Source: Cognatilysobacter xinjiangensis
GTDB lineage: Bacteria; Pseudomonadota; Gammaproteobacteria; Xanthomonadales; Xanthomonadaceae
NCBI RefSeq assembly: GCF_014651995.1
Contig: NZ_BMXY01000003.1
Coordinates: 1 to 64,000, forward strand
DNA: 64,000 bases
Direction of reading: 5' to 3'
The translations under genes and the position numbers were made by a program. Positions 21,559-29,522 of the stretch are shown here, one piece after another; position 1 is the first letter of the stretch; every line of letters begins with the position of its first letter. The notes below the pieces were generated by a model, which had not been told where the DNA came from, did not search any database, and was given only the letters and a program-made list of their open reading frames with translations.

Positions 21559-21869
21559 GCCTCGCTCCCGGGCTTCCTGGACGGCTTGAACATCTCGAGC
21601 ATGCGCTCGGTGACCACGTAGCCGCCGGCGGCGTTGCCCGCACCCAGCAGCACGGCGACGAAGCCGATCGCCTTCTCGAGCGTGGTGTCGGCATGCCCCA
21701 GCACCACGATCGCGCCGATCAGCACGATGCCGTGGATGAAGTTGCTGCCCGACATCAGCGGCGTATGCAGGATCACCGGCACGCGCGAGATGATCACGTG
21801 GCCCGCGATCGCCGCGAGCATGAAGATGTACAGCGCGACGAACCCGTCCGACACGGCGACACTCCCCAT
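21555..21869 (-). CDS. pntAb: NAD(P) transhydrogenase subunit alpha part 2 (PntAb)
   Basis: A 104-residue membrane part of the split alpha subunit, with three helices including FVALYIFMLAAIAGHVII and PLMSGSNFIHGIVLIGAIVV. In three-subunit transhydrogenases (as in Rhodospirillum) this piece is separate from the NAD-binding part. It is the first gene of the pntAb-pntB unit and overlaps pntB by 4 bases. It appears to have its own promoter, with TATGAT close upstream. Confidence 0.93.
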   Translation of the reverse strand: MGSVAVSDGFVALYIFMLAAIAGHVIISRVPVILHTPLMSGSNFIHGIVLIGAIVVLGHADTTLEKAIGFVAVLLGAGNAAGGYVVTERMLEMFKPSRKPGSEA

Positions 21870-21883
21870 CCCCGGTTGCGCCC

Positions 21884-21889
21884 ATCATA
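21884..21889 (-). promoter_or_regulatory. Candidate -10 for pntAb-pntB
   Basis: On the minus strand TATGAT lies 14 bases before the pntAb ATG (5 of 6 matches to consensus). It would give a near-leaderless mRNA. No clear -35 is seen. The position supports independent transcription of pntAb-pntB from pntAa. Confidence 0.35.
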
Positions 21890-22047
21890 ACGACGCCTGA
21901 ATCCGGCCCGCCATGCGTCAACCACCGGGCCGCACGCGCGTTTCCACCCCTGCGCCGGCCGCGTTCGCGCCGCCGACGAGTCCGCCGGAGCCCGCCCATG
22001 CACATCGCCGCCACCAGCGTCCTGCCCGACCGGGGCTCCGGAGGCGC

Positions 22048-22599
22048 ATGAGCGTGCCCGCGGCCGTGATCGAGGACGACGCGCCGGACGCGCCGCAGAC
22101 GCTCGACGCCTTCCTGGCGTCGGTGTCGACGCGCGCCTTCCGCTTCGCCGAGCTCGGGCTGCGCCACCGCGAGGACGCGCTCGACGCGGTGCAGGACGCG
22201 ATGGTGAAGATGCTGGCCTACGCGCAGCGCCCGCCGTCGGAATGGACGCCGCTGTTCTGGAGCGTGCTGCGCAGCCGGATCATCGACCAGCAGCGCCGCC
22301 GCACTTTCCGGCTGAAGTGGGTGCTGCCGGCGCCGGCCGGGGACGAGGGCGCGGTGGACTGGGCGGACCCGGGGCCGGATCCGTCGCGCAGCAACGATTC
22401 GCGCGAGGCGTACACGCGCCTCGCCGAGGCCCTTCAGCAGTTGCCCGCGCGCCAACGCGAGGCATTCACGCTGCGGGTACTGGAGGAACTGGACGTCGGC
22501 ACGACGGCGCGGGTGATGGGCTGCAGCGAAGGCTCGGTCAAGACCCACCTGTCCCGCGCGCGCGACGCCCTGTCGAAGCAACTGGAGGACTTCCGATGA
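22048..22599 (+). CDS. ECF-type RNA polymerase sigma factor
   Basis: A 183-residue sigma-70 family protein with region 2 (about 20-90, including EDALDAVQDAMVKML and FWSVLRSRIIDQQRRR) and region 4 (about 125-180, including QLPARQREAFTLRVLEEL and CSEGSVKTHLSRARDAL). The start at 22048 is preceded by a GGAGG Shine-Dalgarno; an in-frame ATG at 21913 would add a Pro-rich, poorly coding N-terminus. It begins a three-gene plus-strand cassette placed between the pnt genes and overlaps the next gene by ATGA. The regulon is unknown. Confidence 0.9.
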   Translation: MSVPAAVIEDDAPDAPQTLDAFLASVSTRAFRFAELGLRHREDALDAVQDAMVKMLAYAQRPPSEWTPLFWSVLRSRIIDQQRRRTFRLKWVLPAPAGDEGAVDWADPGPDPSRSNDSREAYTRLAEALQQLPARQREAFTLRVLEELDVGTTARVMGCSEGSVKTHLSRARDALSKQLEDFR

Positions 22600-22991
22600 G
22601 CCGACACGACACCGCCGGCGACGCGCTCGACGCCCGCATGCGCGACGTCCATGCGCGGTCGCTGGACCACCTCTCCCCGCGCGTGCAGGCGCAGCTCGCG
22701 CTGCGTCGGCGCGAGGCGCTGCAGGGCGCAACGCCGCGGCGTGCGTCGCGCGGCCTGCTGCCCTGGGCCGGCATGGCGACCGCCGGCCTCGCGCTGGCGC
22801 TGGTCGTGCAGTTGCATCCGCCGTCGACAGTGCAGCCGCCGGCGCAGGTGGCCGCCGTCCGCCCCGCGTCGGACGCGCCGCGCCTGGCCGCGCTCGGCTC
22901 GGCCGATGCCGAAAGCATCAGCCCCGACCTGATCGAGGATCCCGATTTCTACCTGTGGCTGGGCGATGGCGGCCCGGCCCGCACGGAGTGA
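22596..22991 (+). CDS. Single-helix membrane protein, possible anti-sigma factor (DUF3619-like)
   Basis: A 131-residue protein with a charged N-terminal cytosolic part (about residues 1-50, with the LSPRVQAQLALRRREAL pattern), one membrane helix (LLPWAGMATAGLALALVVQL) and a periplasmic tail ending LIEDPDFYLWLGDGG. It resembles DUF3619 proteins, which sit between a sigma factor and a DUF3106 gene in betaproteobacteria (from memory). The ATGA overlap with the sigma gene and this topology suggest an anti-sigma role. That is inference; no zinc-binding anti-sigma motif is visible. Confidence 0.65.
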   Translation: MSRHDTAGDALDARMRDVHARSLDHLSPRVQAQLALRRREALQGATPRRASRGLLPWAGMATAGLALALVVQLHPPSTVQPPAQVAAVRPASDAPRLAALGSADAESISPDLIEDPDFYLWLGDGGPARTE

Positions 22992-22996
22992 TAGCC

Positions 22997-23410
22997 ATGA
23001 AGCGAACCGCCGCCCTCCTGTCCGCCCTGCTGCTCGCCGCGGCCCTTCCCGCCGCCGCGCAGTCGCGCCCGGCGCCGCTGCCCGAATGGGACCGACTGAC
23101 GCCCGCCCAGCGCGAGGTGTTGATCGCTCCGCTGCGCGAGCGCTGGAACGCGAGCCCGCAGAACCGCACCCGCATGTGGGACCACGCCCAGCGCTGGCGC
23201 ACGATGACGCCGGCCCAGCGCGCACAGGCACGCCGCGGCATGGAGCGCTGGCAGGGAATGTCGCCGCAGGAGCGCGAGCAGGCCCGCGCGGCTTTCGACC
23301 GCATGCGCAACCTGCCGCCGGAACAGCGCCAAGCGATGCGCGAGAAGCTTCGCAACATGACGCCCGAGCAGCGCAAGGCCTGGTTGAAGTCGCAGAACCG
23401 GCAGAACTGA
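22997..23410 (+). CDS. Secreted DUF3106 protein with LTxxQ-like repeats
   Basis: A 137-residue protein with a signal peptide (LLSALLLAAALPAAAQS) followed by an Arg-rich helical region of repeated motifs LTPAQRE, MTPAQRA, MSPQERE, LPPEQRQ and MTPEQRK. The motif resembles the LTxxQ element of Spy, CpxP and CnrX periplasmic proteins, which suggests a periplasmic sensor or chaperone role (inference). The start at 22997 gives the signal peptide. It ends 13 bases from the convergent pntAa stop and is the last gene of the sigma cassette. Confidence 0.75.
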   Translation: MKRTAALLSALLLAAALPAAAQSRPAPLPEWDRLTPAQREVLIAPLRERWNASPQNRTRMWDHAQRWRTMTPAQRAQARRGMERWQGMSPQEREQARAAFDRMRNLPPEQRQAMREKLRNMTPEQRKAWLKSQNRQN

Positions 23411-23423
23411 CCGATCCGCTGGG

Positions 23424-24530
23424 CTAGGCCGCGACGGCCTCGTCCGCGCGCTCCGGCCAAACGGTGCGGGCGAGCAACTCGTCGCTCCAGTCGAACGACA
23501 GCCGGCCGGCGTCGAGGAACAGCGCGACGAAGTTCAGCACGTTGCGCGCGTACATCTCGCTCGCGTGCACCGCGCCAAGGCTGGCGAGCCCGAGCGGCCC
23601 GGCCACGGTGACACCGCCGACGTCGACCGTTTCGCCCGGCACCGTCGCCTCGCAGTTGCCGCCGCTCTCAGCGGCGAGGTCGACGATCACGCTGCCCGGC
23701 CGCATCCCGGCCACCATCACCGACGTCACGATGCGCGGCGCCGGCCGACCTGGCACCGCGGCCGTGCAGACCACCACGTCCACCGACCCGAGATGCGTGC
23801 CGAGGCGCTTCTGCTGCTCGGCGCGCTCGTCGTCGGTGAGCGCACGCGCGTAACCGCCCTCGCCCGCCGCGCTGACGCCGAGGTCGAGAAAGCGCCCGCC
23901 CAGCGACTCGATCTGCTCGCGGGTTTCCGGACGCACGTCGAAGCCTTCCACCTGCGCGCCAAGCCGGCGCGCGGTCGCGATGGCCTGCAGGCCTGCCACG
24001 CCCGCACCGATCACCAGCACCTTCGCCGGCCGGATCGTGCCGGCCGCGGTCGTCAGCATCGGGAAGAAGCGCGGCGCGAGCGTGGCGGCGATCAGCACCG
24101 CCTTGTAGCCGGCCATGCCCGCCTGCGAGCTCAGCACGTCCATCGACTGCGCGCGCGTGGTGCGCGGAAGGCGTTCGAGCGGGAACGCATGGAGGCCGCG
24201 CTCGCGGAGGATCGCCGCGCGGCTTTCTGAGGCCTGCGGCGCGAGCAGGCCGACCAGCGTCGCTCCGTGTTTCGCGCGCGCCAGCAGCTCGTCGGCGGGC
24301 GGCTGCACGACGAGCAGAAGATCGGCCGCGAGCACGTCGTCGAGCGACGCGACGCTCGCACCGGCGTCGGCGTATGCCTCATCGACGAAACCGGCGCCGC
24401 GACCCGCACCGCTCTCGACGACCACCCGTGCGCCGCGCGCCGCCAGCTTGCGCACCGTCTCGGGCGTGGCCGCCACGCGCCGTTCGCCGGGCGCGCGCTC
24501 ACGCAGGATGCCTACCGTCACGTCCGTCAT
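23424..24530 (-). CDS. pntAa: NAD(P) transhydrogenase subunit alpha part 1 (PntAa)
   Basis: The NAD(H)-binding domain I of the split alpha subunit, 368 residues. It shows the alanine dehydrogenase/PNT N-terminal signature ERAPGERRVAATPETV, the Rossmann motif VLVIGAGVAGLQAIATAR and the catalytic-region RPETREQIESLGG. It should form the enzyme with PntAb and PntB, but their genes lie 1.6 kb downstream on the same strand, after an opposite-strand cassette. Separate promoters are therefore needed. Confidence 0.95.
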   Translation of the reverse strand: MTDVTVGILRERAPGERRVAATPETVRKLAARGARVVVESGAGRGAGFVDEAYADAGASVASLDDVLAADLLLVVQPPADELLARAKHGATLVGLLAPQASESRAAILRERGLHAFPLERLPRTTRAQSMDVLSSQAGMAGYKAVLIAATLAPRFFPMLTTAAGTIRPAKVLVIGAGVAGLQAIATARRLGAQVEGFDVRPETREQIESLGGRFLDLGVSAAGEGGYARALTDDERAEQQKRLGTHLGSVDVVVCTAAVPGRPAPRIVTSVMVAGMRPGSVIVDLAAESGGNCEATVPGETVDVGGVTVAGPLGLASLGAVHASEMYARNVLNFVALFLDAGRLSFDWSDELLARTVWPERADEAVAA

Positions 24531-24855
24531 GCGGGTGCTCCGTCGGGGCCTCGGGCCATGCTAGCGGCAATGCGGTGCGGATGGCGGAGAGTGCCGACGC
24601 GCCGGGTCCTGCGGCGAACGGTGGCCGCGACATGGCGTCGCCTCGACACGCCCCCCGCCGACGGAGATACATCGTTGCCGGTCTCGCGTCGTTCGCTCAT
24701 CGTGCGTGAAACACGATGGCGACCCCGAACGGTAACGGGCGCCCAAAGTCGCGACTCGTCGATCCGGGGAAGGCGTAGGCAAACGCGATGCCGGTTGTAC
24801 GAAAAGAAAAAGGCGGCCGAAGCCGCCTTTTCCGATCGGACCGCTCAGCGCGCCA
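24531..24855. other. Intergenic region between pntAa and the DUF1631 gene
   Basis: 325 bases without a credible gene. On the minus strand they contain the DUF1631 terminator at 24801-24832 and the pntAa leader, where TAGCAT (24558-24563) could be a -10. The remainder shows no feature I can name. Confidence 0.5.
24801..24832 (-). terminator. Intrinsic terminator of the DUF1631 gene
   Basis: On the minus strand an 8-bp stem AAGGCGGC/GCCGCCTT with a TTCG loop is followed by TTTCTTTTC. It starts about 25 bases after the DUF1631 stop. Confidence 0.8.
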
Positions 24856-27222
24856 TCAATTCGCGCCGACCACGCTGCGCAGCTGCTGCTGCAACTGCTC
24901 CATCGCCGCCTCGAACGGCGACTGGCCGGTCGCGAGCGTCAGGCGGCCCTCGGCGCCCAGCACCGCGAGTTCCTCGATGCTGGCGGCCAGCACGCGCATG
25001 CCACGGCGGTTGACCAGCAGCAGTCGCGAGGTCAGCGGGCTGACCCAGGCCACCTTCGCCGAGATCGGCTCGCCCTGTGCGTCGCTCAGGCGCACCCAGG
25101 CGCCGACTTCGAGGCGGCGGATCCTGGCGATCCACTGCGGATCGGCCTGCACCGTATCAGTGCCGCCGGCCAGCCACAGGCGCGTTTCCTGCTCGGGTTC
25201 GTCGCGCACCGGCGCCGGCATGGCACGCACGCGACGCGGCGCGTCGGGGTCGGCGAGGCCGCGCACGATGCCGGCGAGGCCGTGGCTGGCCGCCGTGGCG
25301 TCGAGGCCGGACGACGCCAGGCATTCGGTCAGCGGCACTTCGAGATCAAGCAACTGGCGCACCAGCGCGTCGCCATCGGCACGCGCGGCGAGCGCATCGG
25401 CCTGCGCCAGCGCATCGCCCATCGCGATGGCCTCGCGGAAGCGCACGCTGTCCTCGCCGTCGCGCAGCAGCGTCTGCACCAGGTGGTGGCGCCACGGGGT
25501 GATCAGGAAATCGCCCACGGCCTGCGTCAGCGCGGTCTGCGCGAGGCGGCGCTGCAGCACCATGTCGGCGCGGCTGCGGGCCTGCGCGAGGCGCTCGCGG
25601 CCGTAGCTGGCCTTGGCGGCGCGCTGCTCCTGCAGTTCGACGCGGCGGCGCTGCTGCGACAGCAGCTCCTCCATCTCGGCATGCGCCATCTCGAAGACCG
25701 AGAGGTCCTCGTTGAACTCGGCGACGATGCGCTGCGATACCGCGGAAGCGCGCTCCAGCAGCTCGCGCTCCTGCGGCGTCGCGCCGTTGTTGTCCTCGCA
25801 GGCCTCGGTCAGCGCATCGAGCAGGCGACGCGCCGGATGCTCGCGCTCGACGAACATCGAGTCGTCGTTGATCGCGACCTTGAGGTACGGCAGCACCAGG
25901 CGCGCGTACACGCGGCGCGCGCGCTCCTGCAGCGCATGCGTGCGGAACAGCGATTCGAACAGCAGCGCGACCATGTCGACAGCGTCCTCGTCGTCCGGCG
26001 ACAGCGCGGTGTATTCGGGATGCAGGCCCATCCGGCGCGCGCCTTCGGCGAGGTAGCCGCGGATCGCGTCCGACAGCTTGCCGTTGACGCCCAGCGCGCG
26101 GGCGAAGATATCCGGCGGCTCGGCCTGCAGCACCGACGCGATGCTGGCGAGCTCGCGGGGCTGGAACTCGCGCAGCACGGGCGCCGCGCCCATCGCGCTA
26201 CCGCCGATCGCGCCCGGCACGCCGAAGGCGCCCGCCGACGGCGGGGCGACGCCCGGCATGCCGTATTGCAGGCCAACCGGCGCCTGCGTCAGCGTGCGCA
26301 CGCCGCCGTGCTGGCGCTCCATGCGCCACAGGCGCAGCTGCTCGCGCAGCGGCTCGAGTTCCGTGGAATGGCGATGCCCGCCCAGGCCGTCGCCGAGCGC
26401 ACGCGCGAGTGGCGCCTGCGGCATCTGCGGATGCGAGGGCGCGCCATAGCCGGCCGACGCGCCATAGGCCGGCGCCTGCGGCGCATGCGTGGCGATCGGC
26501 GCGACGGGGGCGGTGTCGGTCGACAGCGGCGCGGGCGTCTCCTGCAGCGCGGCGGCGGCCGGGGCCTCTTCCCGCTCGAACTTCGCCAGCGTGGCCGGCG
26601 CCCAGGCGCTCAGGCCGTAGCCGGCGCGATTGAGCACGGCGCCCGCGTTCGGATAGAGGCTGTCGAGCAGCGGCACCAGCTGCTGCTGGAACTGGCGGAA
26701 CAGCACGCGGCCAAGCGGCTCGGAGATGCCCGCATTGCCGATCGACGCGATCAGCATCGTGCACAGCTTGCTAGGCGAAATCGGATTCGGGCCGGCGGGC
26801 ACGCGCATGGCGAGCGTGAGCTCCTCCATCTGCGTGCGCAGCGCCTGCAGCTGCGTTTCGTAGCGCTTGTCGAGGATCTCGGTCAGCGCCTGCGCCTGCA
26901 GGTGCAGGTCGATCTCCTCTTCGTCGATCAGGCCGAGCGTGAGGCCCGCACGAATGAACGGATTACGGAACTCCTCGAACGCCTGCGCGATCTGCTGGCG
27001 GAACGTCATCGTGTCCGACGCGCTGCGCGCGCGCAGCACGTTGACGCCTGCGAGCTCGTGGTAGGCGTCGGGGCCGGCTTCCTTCAGCTCGCGCTCGGCG
27101 CCGACGTACAGCACCGTCGGGAACGTACCGAGACGTTCGACCGCGAGGCGCTTCAACGCTTCGAGCACGCGCGCCGGGTCCATGCGCGCTTCGATTCCTT
27201 CATCCGGGAACTGGCCGATCAC
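24856..27222 (-). CDS. DUF1631 family protein
   Basis: A 788-residue soluble protein recognised as the DUF1631 family of gamma- and betaproteobacteria, function unknown. The N-terminal half is helical (for example ALTEILDKRYETQLQALRTQ), the middle has an Ala/Pro-rich variable linker (about 235-330), and the C-terminus has a beta-rich domain (VGAWVRLSDAQGEPISAKVA), perhaps PilZ-like in shape. It starts with GTG at 27222, supported by AGGAG seven bases upstream; an ATG at 27186 preceded by AAGGA is an alternative. It is divergent from the nitroreductase gene. Confidence 0.8.
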   Translation of the reverse strand: MIGQFPDEGIEARMDPARVLEALKRLAVERLGTFPTVLYVGAERELKEAGPDAYHELAGVNVLRARSASDTMTFRQQIAQAFEEFRNPFIRAGLTLGLIDEEEIDLHLQAQALTEILDKRYETQLQALRTQMEELTLAMRVPAGPNPISPSKLCTMLIASIGNAGISEPLGRVLFRQFQQQLVPLLDSLYPNAGAVLNRAGYGLSAWAPATLAKFEREEAPAAAALQETPAPLSTDTAPVAPIATHAPQAPAYGASAGYGAPSHPQMPQAPLARALGDGLGGHRHSTELEPLREQLRLWRMERQHGGVRTLTQAPVGLQYGMPGVAPPSAGAFGVPGAIGGSAMGAAPVLREFQPRELASIASVLQAEPPDIFARALGVNGKLSDAIRGYLAEGARRMGLHPEYTALSPDDEDAVDMVALLFESLFRTHALQERARRVYARLVLPYLKVAINDDSMFVEREHPARRLLDALTEACEDNNGATPQERELLERASAVSQRIVAEFNEDLSVFEMAHAEMEELLSQQRRRVELQEQRAAKASYGRERLAQARSRADMVLQRRLAQTALTQAVGDFLITPWRHHLVQTLLRDGEDSVRFREAIAMGDALAQADALAARADGDALVRQLLDLEVPLTECLASSGLDATAASHGLAGIVRGLADPDAPRRVRAMPAPVRDEPEQETRLWLAGGTDTVQADPQWIARIRRLEVGAWVRLSDAQGEPISAKVAWVSPLTSRLLLVNRRGMRVLAASIEELAVLGAEGRLTLATGQSPFEAAMEQLQQQLRSVVGAN

Positions 27223-27325
27223 GTGGCTACTCCTGCAGGTGCCGCTGCGGTCACTGACTCGACTGGAAATGCAGCATAGTGGCGTTCCGCGTCACTTCCT
27301 GACTCGATTTAACGTTCTGTGAGCC

Positions 27326-27931
27326 ATGTCCCAAGCGACCGATACGAACCCGATTAGTGGTGAAAACCCCGTGTTGAACGCACTCGATGAGCGACGTTCG
27401 GTGCCCGCCTCGCAGTTGTGTGAACCGGGTCCCGGTCACGACGTGCTGATGCGCATGCTCCGCTCCGCGGTGCGTGTCCCCGATCACGGAAAGCGCGTGC
27501 CCTTCCGCTTCGTGCGGATCGAGGGCGACGCGCGCGAGGCGCTCGGCGAGCGCATGGCCGCGCGCAGCCGCGAGCGCGACCCGTCCGCGAGCGAGGCGGT
27601 GATCGAGAAGGACCGTCGCCGCTTCCTGCATGCGCCGGTCATCGTCACCGTCATCGCCGCGCAGGGCGAGGACGCCAAGATTCCCGCCAGTGAGCGTCTG
27701 CTCAGCGCCGGCTCCGTATGCTTTGCGCTCCTCCAGGCCGCGCAGGCCTTCGGATTCGGCGCGGTCTGGCTCACCGGCTGGGCGGCCTACGACCCGGAAA
27801 TGCGCCGCGTGCTGGGCGTGGGGGACGACGAAGCCATCGTGGGCTTCATCCATATCGGATCGATCCGCCAGCCCGCGCCCGAGCGCGACCGGCCCGATCC
27901 GGCGCAGCTGCTCACCGACTGGACCCCGTAA
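27326..27931 (+). CDS. Nitroreductase family protein (YdjA-like)
   Basis: A 201-residue FMN-dependent nitroreductase-fold protein. The N-terminus has the ERRSVP motif; GKRVPFRFVRIEGDAR and the late GFGAVWLTGW are typical of the short YdjA-type enzymes, which usually act as homodimers. The substrate is unknown. Its TAA stop shares one base with the following ATG (TAATG), so translation of the exonuclease gene is likely coupled. Confidence 0.85.
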   Translation: MSQATDTNPISGENPVLNALDERRSVPASQLCEPGPGHDVLMRMLRSAVRVPDHGKRVPFRFVRIEGDAREALGERMAARSRERDPSASEAVIEKDRRRFLHAPVIVTVIAAQGEDAKIPASERLLSAGSVCFALLQAAQAFGFGAVWLTGWAAYDPEMRRVLGVGDDEAIVGFIHIGSIRQPAPERDRPDPAQLLTDWTP

Positions 27932-28872
27932 TGACCGCCGACGCGTCGACCTCCCCCACCCTGTACCTGGTCGACGCGAGCATCTACGTGTTCCGTGCCT
28001 GGCATTCGATGCCGAACGAGTTCACCGATGCCGAGGGCTGGCCAACCAACGCGGTGCACGGCTTCGCGCGCTTCCTGCTGGAACTGCTGGAGCGCACGCG
28101 CCCCGAGCACATCGTGGTCGCCTTCGACGACGCGCTCGACAGCTGCTTCCGCAACCGGCTCTACCCTTCGTACAAAGCCAATCGCGACGCCGCGCCCGAG
28201 GAACTCCAGCGGCAGTTCGCGGCCTGCAAGCACCTCTGCGTCGCGATGGGCATGACGGTGCTCGCGCATACCGACTACGAGGCCGACGACCTCATCGGCA
28301 GCGCGCTGCACGCGGCACGCGCGCATGGTTTCCGCGGCGTCATCGTGTCGGCCGACAAGGATCTCTCGCAGCTGCTGGGCGACGGCGACGAGCAGTGGGA
28401 TTTCGCGCGCGGCCAGCGCTGGGGCGCCGCGGGCGTGCCGGCGCGCCATGGCGTGCGCGCCGACCAGATCGCCGACTACCTCGCCCTCACCGGCGACGCC
28501 ATCGACAACATCCCCGGCGTGCCGGGCATCGGTTCGAAGACGGCGGCCGCCCTGCTCGCGCATTTCGGGACTCTCGACGACGTGCTGCGGCGCGTCGAGG
28601 AAGTGCCGTACCTGTCCTCGATCCGCGGCGCCGCGCGCGCTGCGCAGCAGCTGCGCACGCATCGCGAACAGGCGCTGCTGTGTCGCGAGCTGGCCACCAT
28701 CGTGCTGCACGCGCCCTGCGAAGGCGCCGACGACCATTTCCGCCGCGGTGCGCCGCAGCAGCGGCCGCTGCAGGATCTCTGCGAGCGGCTGCGCTTTGGG
28801 CCGCTCACGCGCCGGCGCATCCACGCCGCCTGCGGCCTCGACTTCATGCCTGTCGCATCCGCGAACGTCTAG
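27931..28872 (+). CDS. 5'-3' exonuclease/flap endonuclease family protein
   Basis: A 313-residue stand-alone protein like the 5'-nuclease domain of DNA polymerase I (ExoIX/Xni-like). Metal-binding acids are visible in YLVDASIYVFRAW, VVAFDD, DYEADDLIGS and VSADKDLSQLLG, and an H3TH motif in GVPGIGSKTAAALL. Such enzymes act on flap DNA or RNA. E. coli Xni lacks some metal ligands, whereas here the EADD and SADKD clusters look complete. It is coupled to the nitroreductase gene by TAATG. Confidence 0.88.
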   Translation: MTADASTSPTLYLVDASIYVFRAWHSMPNEFTDAEGWPTNAVHGFARFLLELLERTRPEHIVVAFDDALDSCFRNRLYPSYKANRDAAPEELQRQFAACKHLCVAMGMTVLAHTDYEADDLIGSALHAARAHGFRGVIVSADKDLSQLLGDGDEQWDFARGQRWGAAGVPARHGVRADQIADYLALTGDAIDNIPGVPGIGSKTAAALLAHFGTLDDVLRRVEEVPYLSSIRGAARAAQQLRTHREQALLCRELATIVLHAPCEGADDHFRRGAPQQRPLQDLCERLRFGPLTRRRIHAACGLDFMPVASANV

Positions 28873-28902
28873 CATCGGCGGCAGACGACACCGCCTGCCG
28901 CC

Positions 28903-29493
28903 ATGACCGACGATCGCGACGCCCCGCTCGAAACCCTGCACGAAGGCCGCTGGCTGCGGCTGATGAAGCGCGGACGCTGGGAGTTCGCCGAGCGTGTCCA
29001 CGGCCACGGCATGGCCGTCATCATCATTGCCGCGACGCCCGAGGACGAGGTCCTGTTCGTCGAGCAGTTCCGCGTGCCGCTGGGCAAGCCGACGATCGAG
29101 ATGCCGGCCGGGCTGGTCGGCGACGAATACGACGACGACACGCTGGCCGGCGCCGCGCGCCGCGAGCTGATCGAGGAAACCGGCTACGAGGCCGCGCATG
29201 TTGAAGTGCTGCTGACCGGGCCGACGTCGTCGGGCATGAGCAGCGAGCGCATCGCCTTCGTGCGCGCCACAGGCCTTCGCAAGGTCGGCGAAGGCGGCGG
29301 CGTGGACGACGAGCAGATCGTCGTGCACCGTGTGCCGCGGGCCGAAGCGCCCGCCTGGCTGATGCGCAAGCACGCCGAGGGATACGAGGTCGACCTCAAG
29401 CTCTGGGGCGGGCTGTGGATGCTCGAACGCGATCCGGACGGTTCGCCTGCACGCACGTCGCCTTCGCGGCTCGCTGACGATGCGGCCGCCTAA
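28903..29493 (+). CDS. NUDIX hydrolase, ADP-ribose pyrophosphatase-like
   Basis: A 196-residue NUDIX protein with EMPAGLVG before the box and ARRELIEETGYEA within it, as in ADP-ribose pyrophosphatases. The first Glu of the GX5EX7REUXEEXGU box is replaced by Asp, but the catalytic REL-EE is intact. It lies 30 bases after the exonuclease gene and 29 before galE, so it may be cotranscribed with both. Confidence 0.88.
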   Translation: MTDDRDAPLETLHEGRWLRLMKRGRWEFAERVHGHGMAVIIIAATPEDEVLFVEQFRVPLGKPTIEMPAGLVGDEYDDDTLAGAARRELIEETGYEAAHVEVLLTGPTSSGMSSERIAFVRATGLRKVGEGGGVDDEQIVVHRVPRAEAPAWLMRKHAEGYEVDLKLWGGLWMLERDPDGSPARTSPSRLADDAAA

Positions 29494-29522
29494 GATCCCG
29501 CGATTCCACAGGGAAGCGATCC

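Noticed and set aside
21555-24530. pntA as a frameshifted single gene
   Set aside because: The two halves are separated by three complete genes on the other strand, each half has its own start and stop, and three-subunit transhydrogenases are known.
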